From: Siphonodentalium dalli
Taxonomy: Eukaryota; Mollusca; Scaphopoda; Gadilida; Siphonodentaliidae
DNA: 64,000 nucleotides
NCBI GenBank assembly: GCA_032622095.1
Contig: CP136068.1
Coordinates: 157,445,151 to 157,509,150, forward strand
Direction: 5' to 3'
The stretch's first letter is position 1. The number at the start of each line of letters is the position of its first letter. The translations under genes were made by a program, and so were the position numbers. Positions 46,079 to 56,816 of this stretch are shown here, piece after piece. The notes beneath the pieces were generated by a model, which was not told the origin of the DNA, ran no database searches, and saw nothing but the letters and a program-made list of their open reading frames with translations.

Positions 46079-46530
46079 AAGAAAGGTCAAATTGTACTGA
46101 TATGATTATTAACCCTTTACCCAACAGAAGGGCCCTGTGCCAATGCATTCTCTTATATATGCGAGTCGACCATAGGTCGCCTCGCATATATAAGAGAATG
46201 CATTGGCTTAACACATTAAAAATTATAAAATTGTTAAAGAATGTAAGAAAAAATGGTAAAAAGTGTTTTTTAGGCCAATGCATTCTCTTATATATGCGAG
46301 GCGACCTATGGTCGACTCGCATATATTGGCATTGGCACAGGGCACAGGGCATAACTGTAACCATCACATTGTGGTCAATGAGCCGGTTCCAATGATATCC
46401 ATATTTGTATGGTTCTATTGAGACAGACCGAAGATATTTTAGGCTGTTGAAGCTTTATTTGGCCGGTTTTGGCCGTTTTGTTGGGTAAAGGGTTAAAAGA
46501 AAGGTCAAATTGTACTGATATGATTATTAA
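46079..46530. repeat. 34-bp direct repeat flanking a family 1 MITE
   Basis: AAGAAAGGTCAAATTGTACT then GATATGATTATTAA occurs at 46079-46112 and again at 46497-46530, immediately outside the element. It is LINE coding sequence, so it was duplicated around the insertion. A TTAA-type transposon normally duplicates only the four bases. Confidence 0.9.
46113..46492. mobile_element. TTAA-flanked MITE, family 1, copy 3
   Basis: It begins CCCTTTACCCAACAGAAGGG and ends TTGGGTAAAGGG between TTAA 46109-46112 and 46493-46496. It has two internal 66-bp hairpins, the second missing part of its right arm (CGCATATATTGGCATTGG). Inserted in the LINE remnant in the VWC intron. Confidence 0.95.
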
Positions 46531-46865
46531 ATAGTTACTAGCATTTATATATTATGTTGAATAAATGTTAACATTGTTATATATATTATTATTTTGACAT
46601 CGGTCTCGTGTGGACGTTTTTATATCATTAAACTGTTACTGTAACTATTACAGTATTCCCGGTGTACAACTATGAGAGTCAGATCTCTCGGGTACCTGAA
46701 AAATCCAAGATTCATAATGTAAACATTGAGGTATCAGCTTGTTTGAAAAATAGTATAGCATATGATCGTAACTGCCAAAATACTATGTAATAAGTCATAT
46801 CTTATAGTTATTACCGTTTTTCCTCGTTTCTGATCGCTTTTACGATCGCCTCGGTGATTTTGAAT

Positions 46866-47020
46866 GCGTGATACTCATGAACTCGAAACCACGTGATTTC
46901 CCACGTGATACTCATGAACTCGAAACCACGTGATTCCTCACCGTGATACTCATGAACTCGAAACCACGTGATTCCTCACCGTGATACTCATGAACTCGAA
47001 ACCACGTGATTTCCCACTGT
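46866..47020. repeat. About 37-bp minisatellite with CACGTG
   Basis: Four copies of CGTGATACTCATGAACTCGA then AACCACGTGATT(T/C)CC. Each has the E-box CACGTG in its junctions or CCACGTGAT. Two related copies (CCACGTGACTCCTGGTCGTG) close the window at 63930-64000. Confidence 0.85.
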
Positions 47021-47288
47021 GGAATCGATAATAATTATTTCTGTCGCCGATTTTCACCAAATTTATATGTAATCATCTGCATGATATGAGGAATCTAATG
47101 GTGTGGTTTAAAGATGCCAAAGTTTTGCCGCTCGAACCAGGAATGGGAGGGAGAGGGGTGCGACAATCGATAAGGATAATTTTTGTCGCCGATTTCCACC
47201 AAATTGATATATAGCTAGCAGGGTTAGCCAGGGTTTCCGAAGTTAAAATGATGGGGAACACTCCGTTAGAAAACGTTTTATGGGAATA

Positions 47289-47575
47289 GAGAGAACTCTT
47301 GCTCAAGCCTTGAAATAGGGTGTCTGTCATTTGCAGAATGAGGTCCCCAGAGGGTGAATTTAATGATGCTATCCCGCATAGCGGGATAGGATCACCAAAT
47401 TCACCCTATGGGAACCTCATTATGCTGAGGTGTAAGCAGAATGAGGTCCCCAGATGGTGAATTTGGTGATGCTAGCCCGCTGTGCGGGGTAGCATCACTA
47501 AATTCACCCTCTGGGGACCTCATTCTGCAAATGACAGGCACACTATTTCAAGGCTTGCTCTTACTCAGAGTAGTT
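47289..47575. mobile_element. Nested palindrome: two hairpins inside a larger inverted repeat
   Basis: Hairpin 1 (47337-47421) and hairpin 2 (47439-47525) each read AATGAGGT(C/T)CCCA...GGTGAATTT...GAT with the inverse, and their centres are GC-rich (CCCGCATAGCGGG, CCCGCTGTGCGGGG). The two are also inverse copies of one another. Outside them GCTCAAGCCTTGAAATAGGG, TGTCTGTCATTTGCAG faces CTGCAAATGACAGGCACACT, ATTTCAAGGCTTGCTC. The whole 287-bp block can fold as one long stem or as two separate hairpins. Confidence 0.85.
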
Positions 47576-47719
47576 ATTGTCCCCCGAAACATTTCAGAGG
47601 ACTATTATAATCAGCATGTCCGTCCGTCCGTATGTCCGTCGCCCATCCTTGTTGACCGGATCATAACTTCAACATTATTACATGAATCAGAATTGGTATG
47701 TAGTTGGTATTTACTAACG

Positions 47720-48275
47720 CACACAGGGGGGGGGGGGTCGAACAAACTTTTCAGCCACGTATGCTGATTTTTTCCTTTCGGCCCTTGTTGGGACCCACCC
47801 ATGCACTCCGCGTCCAAAATGTTTTCCGTTTTCGGCAATTTTTTCCCGACAATGTTTTGGACACCCACCCCCTTTTAATACTAAAACAGAGATTTGCGGG
47901 GGGAATTCACTGTAAACAGCTGTATATGAATATCTGTGCATACTATTTGTCATGGATATTAACATTGACATGTAAATAGGAACAATTCATTTTGGGGTCA
48001 TTCGGCCAAAATAACATGGCTGCCAGCGGCCATCTTGGATTTCAAAATGCAATCCATTAGCATGGGCTACAGGCTATACTGTTTGGCTGATCATCATGAC
48101 ATTTTACATTTATGTTAATATTGACATTCTAAGGTGTTTTAAGCCAAACTCACTGCAAAACCAGTCAAAAAGACTTGCAGGAAAAAACATTTTGAGTTGC
48201 GGAAAAAAAAAATTTGTTGGTCCCATCGACCACCCACCCATCCCGGCATACGTGCCCGGAACCCCCCCCCCCGAC
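47720..48275. repeat. G-run/C-run bounded dispersed repeat, copy 1
   Basis: It starts with a run of about 13 G (47724-47736), continues TCGAACAAACTTTTCAGCCA, GTATGCTGATTTTTTCCTTT, ACTAAAACAGAGATTTGCGG, CATTTTGGGGTCATTCGGCC, and ends GCATACGTGCCCGGAACC followed by a C run (48260-48273). Near-identical to 49168-49735. Open frames on both strands are shared between copies but are broken by variable G runs. Confidence 0.8.
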
Positions 48276-48689
48276 ACACATGTCAAAATCGAATATGGTC
48301 ACGGTCCGATGATTTTTCAAGGAGTCATGACCCTTTGTCGACTTAGAATTCGCAGTTGTTTGGATTGTCGGGTAACTAAAGCCATAACTTCTTAAATTTG
48401 GTATAGGTATATCACATTTTGGTCCGGCTGTATATCTGCCGTCTCCGCGGGTGGCCATATCTCAATTGGACACATTTGTGCTATTATATAATGGCAGGGG
48501 TATACGCTCATGTATAATGATATGTATAATTTTGTATTGAATGAGAATAATGAGAGCATTATAATGTAATTAATGCACGTAATACTTCGGTGTCGCTTGT
48601 CGTATCATTCATGGCTGAAGTTGGAAAAAAATACTATCATAGTTATAAATACTATCATAGTTATAAATTTCTGAACTCTATTATAATGT

Positions 48690-49115
48690 AAAGGTGCTCA
48701 ATCTGATCAGATGGTCCCCATATCATCACGATACAACAACAACAACATTTCTTCAAAATACGCGTTATATAGTTATCATAATCGATTAATTATAACAAAA
48801 TAATGCTAACCACTGTCATCTATATGATACCAAATCTCCCAAAACGTTTTATTTATCACACATTTTGTTCAACGAAATGTAGCCGTAGCATTACCTGAGT
48901 ATAGAGTTATCAATCTTCATCCGCAATTTTGTCCGAGACCCTCCGTTTGAAGACGTTTTTCTCGGGAAATAACAAACTTAAAAAAATCGATATCTGATCA
49001 CCCTTTAATGGGTGGTTCTTCGACTCGAATCAAATATTGTTACCCCCCCCCCCCTCCACGAAGCCAAAGAAATAGTAATTTGGGCGCATTAATTCGGATG
49101 ATGCATCTTTAATAT
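48690..49115. mobile_element. Relative of MITE family 2
   Basis: The left end AAAGGTGCTCAATCTGATC and the right end GGATGATGCATCTTTA are inverted. It contains ATCGATATCTGATCACCCTT and GACTCGAATCAAATATTGTT, internal blocks of family 2. The flanks are TAA rather than a clean TTAA. Further partial relatives, right ends only, lie at 52577-52715 and 63610-63862. Confidence 0.55.
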
Positions 49116-49167
49116 ATTGGAAATTGCATGCCTCACACAACATTTGCTGAAAATATTACACCACATG

Positions 49168-49740
49168 CAGGCGGGGGGGGGGGGGGGGGTCGGAAACAAT
49201 TTTCAGGCACGTATGCTGATTTTTTTTCCTTTCGATCCTTGTTTGGGACCCACCCAACCCCGCGTCCAAAAATTTTACCGTTTTCGGCAGTTTTTTCCCG
49301 ACCATTTTTGGACAACCACCCCTTTTAACACTAAAACAGAGATTTGCGGGGGGGGGGGGGGGGGGTCACTGTAAACTGCTGTATATGCATTTCTGTGCAT
49401 ACTATTTGTCATGGATGTTAACATTGACATGTAAATAGGAACGAGTCATTTTGGGGTCATTCGGCCAAAAAAAACATGGCTGTCAGCGGACATCTTGGAT
49501 TTCAAAATTCAATCCATTAGCATGGGCTACAGGCTATACTGTTTGTCAGATCATCATGAAATTTTTCATTTATGTTAATATTGACATTCTAAGGCGTTTT
49601 AAGCCAAACTCATTGCAAAGACATTCAAAAAGACTTGCAGGAAAACAAATTAGAGTTGGAGTTGCGGAAAAAATTGTTTGTTGGTCCCATCGACCACCCA
49701 CCAACTCCGGCATACGTGCCCGGAAAAATCCCCCCCTGAT
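49168..49740. repeat. G-run/C-run bounded dispersed repeat, copy 2
   Basis: Same order as copy 1, with longer G runs (about 16 near 49172-49188 and 17 near 49350-49365) and a shortened C run at the end. The variable runs account for the frame differences between copies. Confidence 0.8.
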
Positions 49741-51060
49741 GTAGGTTGAAATTGTTCTCATTGTTAGATTTAACAACCAGTCATTAGTGGAGAATTTGTT
49801 CTGTTAGACCAACAGTACCATATTTTCCACTTTTTGTCAAAAGTTTGGTCAGAACTGGCCGTTAGTTGGAAATATTCCAACCTTATGGGAGTGTCAGGTT
49901 GGAACTTTCCATGGAACAACTGGAAAGCTTGTAGTACCAGTTGAAAAGTTTTAACCCATGCAAAGGGAATTATACGAACAGGGAAGCTGATAATTTGTTG
50001 TGCATGGTTTGGTTATACGCCGTTTTCGGGATTTCCTTTACACAAATCCGCAACTCGAGAATTTCATATACCTAGGTTTGAAGTAACTAGTAGATTTTTG
50101 TTACCCAGGTTGGTCAAATCTCATATATAAAGTTGGTTTTATTTAATGTTTGTCGATTGAGTAATGAAGTTCGAGATAATGGTTGCGTTTAAATTGACAT
50201 TTCGTCCGGGGGGGGCGGGGGTCTAAAAGGTCGTACCTTTTGGTGCGAAACTTTTTATTGCATTTTCGGAATCTACGGTTCAATTACATAAGTTCCTCAG
50301 ATAACTTATCAATATATTTCAAGTATAAATGCCATTTTTCGATTTTTGTCAGGGAAATTGGTGATGTATAATGTCGTATCTGGGTTACCCGCGAAAAATG
50401 ATCATTATTTCGTATTTTTTGTTTTCGAAACCGTTCCTTTTAGAGAATTGGGATTCTGATTGGATTGTTTTGAAGAAGAATGGCCAGAGGGTGTATCCTC
50501 GTTACCCTGAGTGACAGAGACTAACGAAACCGCGGGAATCGTCAAAACTAAAATGTCGTATAGACGAGATTTCGATTTTTAACTTATATAGTGTGGTATA
50601 ACACAAACAAATCATGTTTTATCATTAACTATAGAATATAATTGAATATTTGAAAGTGTATCTATTATAACAACTGTGATGTAAAGTGTTTTTGTGCAAA
50701 ATTATTTGCAGATACCAATTCTAGTTCCAGAGATTAATAGTTGTTTGTGTCTCCTGAACAATTTGATTTTCGTGAAGTACGACCTTTTAGAGGCACACCG
50801 ACGAGTTGTTGAATGTTTGCGGTCAACGCACCTAGTACAAACGCTATCGCATGCCAAATGGGGTGGGATGCTGAAAAATCGCAAGCCAATTTGCGCGCGA
50901 TTTAGTTTGCCGTGTCCCGCGTGACTCAGCATCGCATGCGAATATGTTTCGATTGTAAAATTCAAAGAAATGTAACTCTAACATACCCGTTATTTAGTAA
51001 AAAATCATACCAAAAGAATGACACCACAAAGAGACACGTTTCAAAAACACTATAGGAAAA
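49741..51060. other. Intronic sequence, no exon seen
   Basis: Part of a worn repeat (49745-49930, related to about 1740-1950) and a G-rich stretch at 50208-50221. No other structure recognised. Confidence 0.35.
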
Positions 51061-51245
51061 ACAAAATTCAAACTGTTATTGAAGCGCCGCAGGCGCGTTA
51101 AGCAACGTCACCCCTTTTTCAAATTGATATCGAGGCAGTCAGGTAAGACCTGTTGGGAAACACAAAATTCAAACTGTTATTGAAGCGCCGCAGGCGCGTT
51201 AAGCAACGTCACCCCTTTTTCAAATTGATATCGAGGCAGTCAGGT
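51061..51245. repeat. 84-bp direct repeat, period 101 bp
   Basis: ACAAAATTCAAACTGTTATT, GAAGCGCCGCAGGCGCGTTA, AGCAACGTCACC and TTGATATCGAGGCAGTCAGGT occur at 51061-51144 and 51162-51245, apparently identical. The GCGCCGCAGGCGC core is palindromic and GC-rich compared with its surroundings. Recent tandem duplication in the VWC intron about 500 bases from exon 1. Confidence 0.85.
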
Positions 51246-51712
51246 CGCGCCAGCGACCGCTGCCGCGGGGGCCTGATGGCTCATAAAAACAACTCTATAT
51301 ATAAGCGCCCGCGGCTACCACTTTATAGCATCAAGGGTAGACTGAGCAAATCGAGACGGGATGCTGGTCCCGCCAAACTCTCCAGACGGCATCGACATAT
51401 CAAAACGCATGCGATTCTCGCCTATCGTATCCGTATTTGGACGAGATTGTAAGACCATAGCCTGGTCAACGCTAGCGAAACGCCATACCACTGCTAGCTT
51501 GTGCGTTCTATAAACGAGACTTGTCCAACCTACATGATTGTAGATTTTAAAAATGCCACTTGCAGCGAACCTACATGGGTACAAAAAAATCTCGTTTTGC
51601 GAACCTGGCTAAAAACATTCCCGAAACCATTGGATAATGACCAATTCGACCTTAATAAGATAGAATGCCAGTAAAAACCTGTTAATATACATGTATGGTC
51701 GACAAAACTCAC

Positions 51713-51779
51713 CGGCGTATGAAATTCCGAGTAGGAAGACTGGGGCAATGGCTCCCAACAGCTTCTTGTCAAGAACCAT
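51713..51779 (-). CDS. VWC gene exon 1: signal peptide
   Basis: On the - strand ATG at 51779 starts MVLDKKLLGAIAPVFLLGIS followed by YA: a basic start, a hydrophobic core and a small-residue cleavage region. It ends GCCG|GTGAGT, a strong phase-1 donor. The split codon with CC from exon 2 gives Ala, placing predicted cleavage near the junction. The start context CACCAAGATGG is good. The 67-base exon plus the 215-base exon 2 make an intact frame. Confidence 0.82.
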
Positions 51780-51799
51780 CTTGGTGCGAGGAATGACAG

Positions 51800-51863
51800 T
51801 GTATGTATATATGTGATGCTCTCAGGCCCCCAGTTAGTTCCTGACGTCACGACTAATCACGTG
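51800..51863 (-). promoter_or_regulatory. Putative promoter of the VWC gene: TATA-like, CRE and E-box
   Basis: Upstream of exon 1 on the - strand: a TATATA-like stretch (51805-51818), the full palindromic CRE TGACGTCA at 51842-51849, and CACGTG within TCACGTGA at 51857-51864. A second TGACGTCA lies at 51974-51981. All are exact matches to well-known sites, but the TATA-like element is rather close to the ATG, so the transcription start is uncertain. Confidence 0.4.
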
Positions 51864-51864
51864 A

Positions 51865-53880
51865 CATTTGAGTAGTGTTGTCAATATAGACGGCTGTTCC
51901 CAAACCCTATTTATTGGTGATAACTCAGAATGTCTCGTTGATATAAGAAGAAATTATTGCCGCGTGCAGATCATGACGTCAATAACACGTGCTTCTGGTG
52001 TATATTATATTTAATTACGCCGATTGTACACGTATACATTATGACTGTGTCCACTGCTATAATTCATCCAAGGTTGGTTAACCCATTGCGAGCCACACAG
52101 AGCGACGAGCAGACTACAGTTAACAGTACATTGTTCTGTTTGTTTGGGGATCCCTGTGGGATATATACACCCCTGGGCAAGTGGTCCGACTGAATTACTA
52201 TGATGTTATCAGGGAAAACTGATGCTGTTAAGCAAAACTACCAGTATATAACGGTTTTTCTTAGCAGTTGGGGGTGATCGAGTGTGGTTTACAACTTCCA
52301 TATATGCATAGGTGATTCTTAATTCAAATTGGAATTCCCCAACAAGTGCTGTCATGAATGTAAACACATAGTATGTCCACGTGTAACCAGCATGGTTCCA
52401 TACGACATGTATATTTGCATGGATAAAACATTATTACCGATTGGTAGATACGTATAATGGATGTATCCGCACGTCAACTATCACAACATACCGTATTCGC
52501 GCATGTGTGTACTATTTCTGTAAGCCGTCAGCTGATTTTTGCCTGGCCGCCAAATATTCCAGATCGTGAAAAATAGGATTATTAAAATCGCAAACCATTA
52601 ACTCTAAGCTTTGATGGTTGGGTTCCTCGACTCAATTCAAATATGTTTTATCCACGAATTAACCAACTAAATAATAATTTAGGGGCGTTTAATCGGATTT
52701 GCATCTTTAATTAAAGATAGTGTATTTCTTCCAGATCACAATTACACAAAACAATAACACAATTTTCACAGTGTGTTAACGGACGAAGACGTCAATCTTC
52801 TGGTAAACTGTTTTCGAAAAATCATGTTCTACTGTGAGTATGTTTTCCTACATTTCGTCATTTTATGAATATTTTACTTGCGAGCCCTAAACCGTTGAAT
52901 CAGCCGTGATGTCCGATATATCCCCATGATAGTGTTGTTTTGGAAACGATAAAAGTTAATTGGTAAATCGATGTTAAATTTGAACATCCTATTTTCGCAC
53001 TAAAATAAAGCTTGTTTGCAATAAAATGCACTTTTCGAAAACCTCGAAAACACCATCATTTTCTCATCGAAAAGGTATTTTGCATACACTAGTATCCACT
53101 TCAAATAATGCGATAAAACTGTTAGCATATTTCGATATATCTCCCGAAATACAGCCAGATTTTTGAAATTGAACGGTTGGTAAAATATTTTCAGCATCTG
53201 ATGAACGGATGGTAAACAACACGCTACCAATGGAAAACGACGATTGTCTGGTAATATCTGGTTTGTGGCACCCTAATTTTAAATATCAACATCATTTAAT
53301 CAACAACGATTCTATTTACAACATCAACAACACATTACAGAAATGAGATTTATTTTGTTCTGTAACATGCTATTGGGGACAATGTAACAATACATAAGAA
53401 GTTGTTTGTGGACTCCATGTACAACGTATTATGCACTAAATTATATGACTCGGGTAGCTCAAACCACCAAGTTACTATCATAAAGATCAATTTTAATATA
53501 GCAGAAAATAGATTTAAAAAGACTGTTCTGTGTGATATTCGGAGACATAGAAATATCACATATAATTATACCACACTGATTGTTAATTAATCAATGCTGG
53601 TATCTGTGATTGAGAGAGAGAGAGAAAAAAATCAATATTCTGCAATACTAGATCTACACCATAGTACATTATTCATATCCTCCTACAATATATTGTTAAT
53701 CACCTATGTATGGTCTTTCAAGAAAGAAATCTCAATTTGAGATTTGAGAACACTATACAGTGAACAAAGAAACGAAAAGGAAATTCGAAATCACAACTGT
53801 CAAAAGTTGAAAATCATTATAAATTATTATGACGTTGACAAGTCTGGTGAATATGACATCTGATATTGCCAAGGTATATA
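51865..53880. other. Upstream region of the VWC gene, no gene seen
   Basis: AT-rich. Contains the family 2 remnant at 52577-52715 (CTTTGATGGTTGGGTTCCTC, GACTCAATTCAAATATGTTT) and a GA run near 53612-53624. No exon or RNA gene recognised. Confidence 0.4.
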
Positions 53881-53885
53881 TATAA

Positions 53886-54490
53886 TTCAATTCAATTCAA
53901 TTTTTTTCTGCTAATCGATATGTAGATATTACAAAAAAAATATATAAAACATCAAAATATTCGATTATGACATATATTGACAATAAATTTCATACGAAGA
54001 ATACATGAGTGATTATATATTTGGTCAGATTCCGTTCGGTGATGATTTCAGGTACAGTGAGCAGGGAAGTTATGGTCAGGGATGTAGGTATTTAAAGAAA
54101 TAGGGGTTGTACATGGAATATCAGTGTTTTTGCCTCAAATGAAAGTTGACAGATTCCTAATTGTCTTTTTACTTCTAGTCTTGAAGAGTTCTGAGAGTTT
54201 GTGGTCATTCGGTCTTCTACAGAACTATGGTTTTAAATAGGTCGATCTGAGTTCATTTAATTATGTACACTTCAGGATATCGTAATACTCATCGCCTAGT
54301 TCTTTGGTACAAAGTGTGCATACTATGGTTGAAGAGTAAGTATTTAGCCAAAAACCTTGTTCCATTCAGGTAGTTTGTAATTTCTTGCCTGAAATCGAAT
54401 AATATTAGTGACAGTTCTATCACATATGGAGAGAAAATGTCCACGCTCGAAGTGTGTTTTAATAATTCGATAAAATGCATATTTACTCGA
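53886..54490 (-). mobile_element. Probable - strand retroelement 3' region
   Basis: AATTCAATTCAATTCAAT at 53886-53905 is the reverse of the (ATTGA)n tail seen at 28660-28674, suggesting the 3' end of a - strand element that extends to the right. The 63-codon frame at 54289-54480 has no diagnostic motif. Extent uncertain. Confidence 0.35.
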
Positions 54491-54599
54491 TAGGGTTATT
54501 TTTGACCACGAGCTTTGGATGTAACAGTCATGTAATAACTGACAATGTCAAAACATTGGAATGTAATTTTGATGAGTTGTGACGTCATCCAAGTGCGGT

Positions 54600-54683
54600 A
54601 TATAAGGATTAACTGTCATGTGGACTGTTTTTATGGAGGTTACATCTCCATAAAAACAGTCCACATGACAGTTAATCCTTATA
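54600..54683. repeat. Near-perfect 38-bp hairpin
   Basis: TATAAGGATTAACTGTCATG then TGGACTGTTTTTATGGAG faces the exact inverse CTCCATAAAAACAGTCCACA... with a loop of only about six bases. The lack of arm divergence suggests recent formation or maintenance. Confidence 0.9.
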
Positions 54684-54695
54684 TTTATATATACA

Positions 54696-55035
54696 TTTAG
54701 CGAAAAAGCCACTTTTGTAAATGTATTTAAATATAAAAGTGTATCGTGACAAAACCAGCCCAAAATATCCCATAGCACCCTTGGCAAAAGTTAACAGGAA
54801 CAATTTCTTTATATTGAAACCTGATGATTTATTAAGTCAATCCAGCGCGAGTCCAAATGCGCCCAAAAACATTACGCGTTTTTCTTTCCGAAATCAATGA
54901 CGCGTCGATATAATTATGGGGTTGCAGTTATGAGCTGTTGCACGTTCACCGAGAAATAATTGCAACTAGTCACGTGGGCGCCGACCAATCGGAATGCTGG
55001 ATTTAGTGATAATCACACTTAGTATGTAAATATAC
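54696..55035. mobile_element. Dispersed repeat, second copy of the 44990-45310 block
   Basis: GAAAAAGCCACTTTTGTAAA through CGGAATGCTGGATTTAGTGA and TAATCACACTTAGTATGTAA matches 44998-45330 closely. No coding function. Confidence 0.8.
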
Positions 55036-55610
55036 AACAATAACTCATTAGAACTCCGGGTGTTGTCAGGTAAAACTTGTAAGTGTTCTATCTCTCAATG
55101 CATAGCAAATTTACATGAGTATTCCGACATAAAATATTTACAAATTAAAATAGAATAAAAATGTTATATAGATTAGTAACAATATATTATGTACACATAT
55201 TGTATGGTAATTTAATTTAAGGGCATTTCCACGGCGTCACGGATAACATGTCAGAAATAAAATAGTACACGCTGTTGAAATGCAGGAGGACAGATCCAAT
55301 ATTGTTGATATATCAACGTTCGTTGAAATATCCAACAAAATATTTATCAGAAATGGTGATACCTTTCAGTCATAATGATGTATTATAATCTATTTTTATG
55401 TTAAATTGTGCACATGTAATTAGTAGTAACTCACATTTGATATGTGTTACATACGCTTATAGAGAAGACCCGAACTGTTACGAAGTCGCAATTTCATATG
55501 AGTTCGTGTTCTTTCGAAATCATGTAAACATTCTGATAAAATATATTTTTGACATTAAATTACTAAATTGAGTTAACCATTTCATGGCTGGAGCTACACT
55601 GTCGCAACAT
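55036..55610. other. No gene seen
   Basis: AT-rich sequence without recognised element or exon. Confidence 0.4.
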
Positions 55611-55611
55611 T

Positions 55612-55906
55612 TAAAACCCTGTGCCAATGCATTCTCCTATATATGCGAGTCGACCATACATTCTTCAACAATTTTTATAATTGTTTCTATCATCTTTATA
55701 ATTTTTTCTTACATTCAATAACAATTTTTATCATTTTGTGTTATATTCTTTAACACCTTTTTTTCATTTTTTTTTATTTCATTTCTTCTTACATTTTTTA
55801 ACAATTAACAAAATAATATAAAATGTGTTAGGCCAATGCATTCTCTTATATATGAGAGGCCACATATGGTCGACTCACATATGTAAGAGAATATATTGGC
55901 ACAGTG
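55612..55906. mobile_element. Degraded element with the 66-bp hairpin
   Basis: It starts ACCCTGTGCCAATGCATTCT and ends TTGGCACAGTGG. The left hairpin is truncated after GTCGACCATA, and the right one (about 55833-55899) has several changes (GAGGCCACATATGG). The ends do not extend into either TIR type. Confidence 0.6.
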
Positions 55907-56815
55907 GTTTCGCAAAAATTCAGAAGCTGCCGTCATGAAAGGGTTAACAGCTGCTGTGGAGGTCGCAACAAATAAACCAGGCAATGTTCACAATTGTGAC
56001 ATTTTATTTTATTACCTCCCCCCCCCGCTGATTTTTAGATGTGCGGGTAATTTACATTTAAAGTCCACTATAGAAAGTTATATGGAGACTGCCGTTTCAC
56101 AATCCCCTGCGTTGGCCAAGACCATTAAAACCACCATGCTTTCGAACTGAATGCTTTAATGTTTTAACTTACATTTACAAAAAAATAACATATGAACAAT
56201 TGTAGGATGCCCACACAGATGAAATAAAAATGACTGAAAAATAGAAATAAATAAGTAAAAGGAAAAACGCCCATACGCGTGTGACCTAACATGTATAATG
56301 CCAGAATGAAAAAGAAAAAAGTAGCATGCCGAAAAATACAAAATGAAGATGAATTTATTTATTTATTTAAGGGGAAAAGCCCCGTAAATATAAATAAATA
56401 TATAAGAAGTGTGGTGAAAATGAAAAGAAATATGGAGAGAATGATGATGATGACGTGATTCAGGCCTACTTCAAATGATTGAAACAAATGACAAATAATG
56501 TCAATAAATAGAACATAAAACAACCGTGAAAACAAAGTTAATTAAACGTACACATTGGTGGGTCTACGGCTGATTGGCAGGAGCATAGCCAACACTACTA
56601 ACAAAGTTCCACAAATTATCACATGTAAAAAAACTGCAAGTTTTCAGAATGTTAATTCGAATCACCAAAATTCATATCGCCATGCTTCGACATAAACCAA
56701 TAGTATCCCTACCGATTTCACCAGCTGGTTTGAGTGAAAGGAAACTTGGACTATATTCAGTCTTTTGTCCATATTAACTTTGTCTTCTCCGGGGGAAGAC
56801 TGGGTCTTTCCTTTA
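55907..56815. other. No gene seen
   Basis: Contains a C run at 56020-56028 and short simple sequence (TTTATTTATTTATTT near 56355). The 84-codon frame at 55896-56150 starts inside the degraded element and has no recognisable domain. Confidence 0.4.
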
Positions 56816-56816
56816 A

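Larger units (their letters stand above)
45560..46620 (+). pseudogene. LINE C-terminal remnant 3, interrupted by two insertions
   Basis: + strand: KICRKCNVEVENEEHFLML then C, the Cys-Cys-His-Cys signature, followed by NTYDKMRKHLLEDIVM and GLSDGQQFIT to about 45750. The frame resumes near 46058 as NMVRTLFKERSNCTDMII (compare SNMVQLFLHKRCEP at 60090-60140) and is cut by the MITE at 46113. The stop TAG follows the MITE at 46531. TTTTGACATCGGTCTCGTGT near 46592 matches the 3' UTR at 60207. The insert at about 45756-46035 was not identified. Confidence 0.7.
43182..51712 (-). other. 8.5-kb intron of the VWC gene
   Basis: On the - strand it begins GTGAGTTTTG and ends TATTGAAG. It is packed with mobile DNA, listed separately. 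A middle exon cannot be excluded, but the two flanking exons join in phase and make a complete small protein. Confidence 0.7.

Noticed and set aside
46060-46395. Open frames with RGDLWSTRIYKRMHWHRA-type residues at several places
   Set aside because: They translate the 66-bp hairpin of the family 1 and related MITEs and occur in both orientations.
51153-51452. Arg/Lys-rich 99-codon frame resembling a basic nuclear protein
   Set aside because: It starts in the 84-bp direct repeat, has no homologue I recognise, and lies in the VWC intron.
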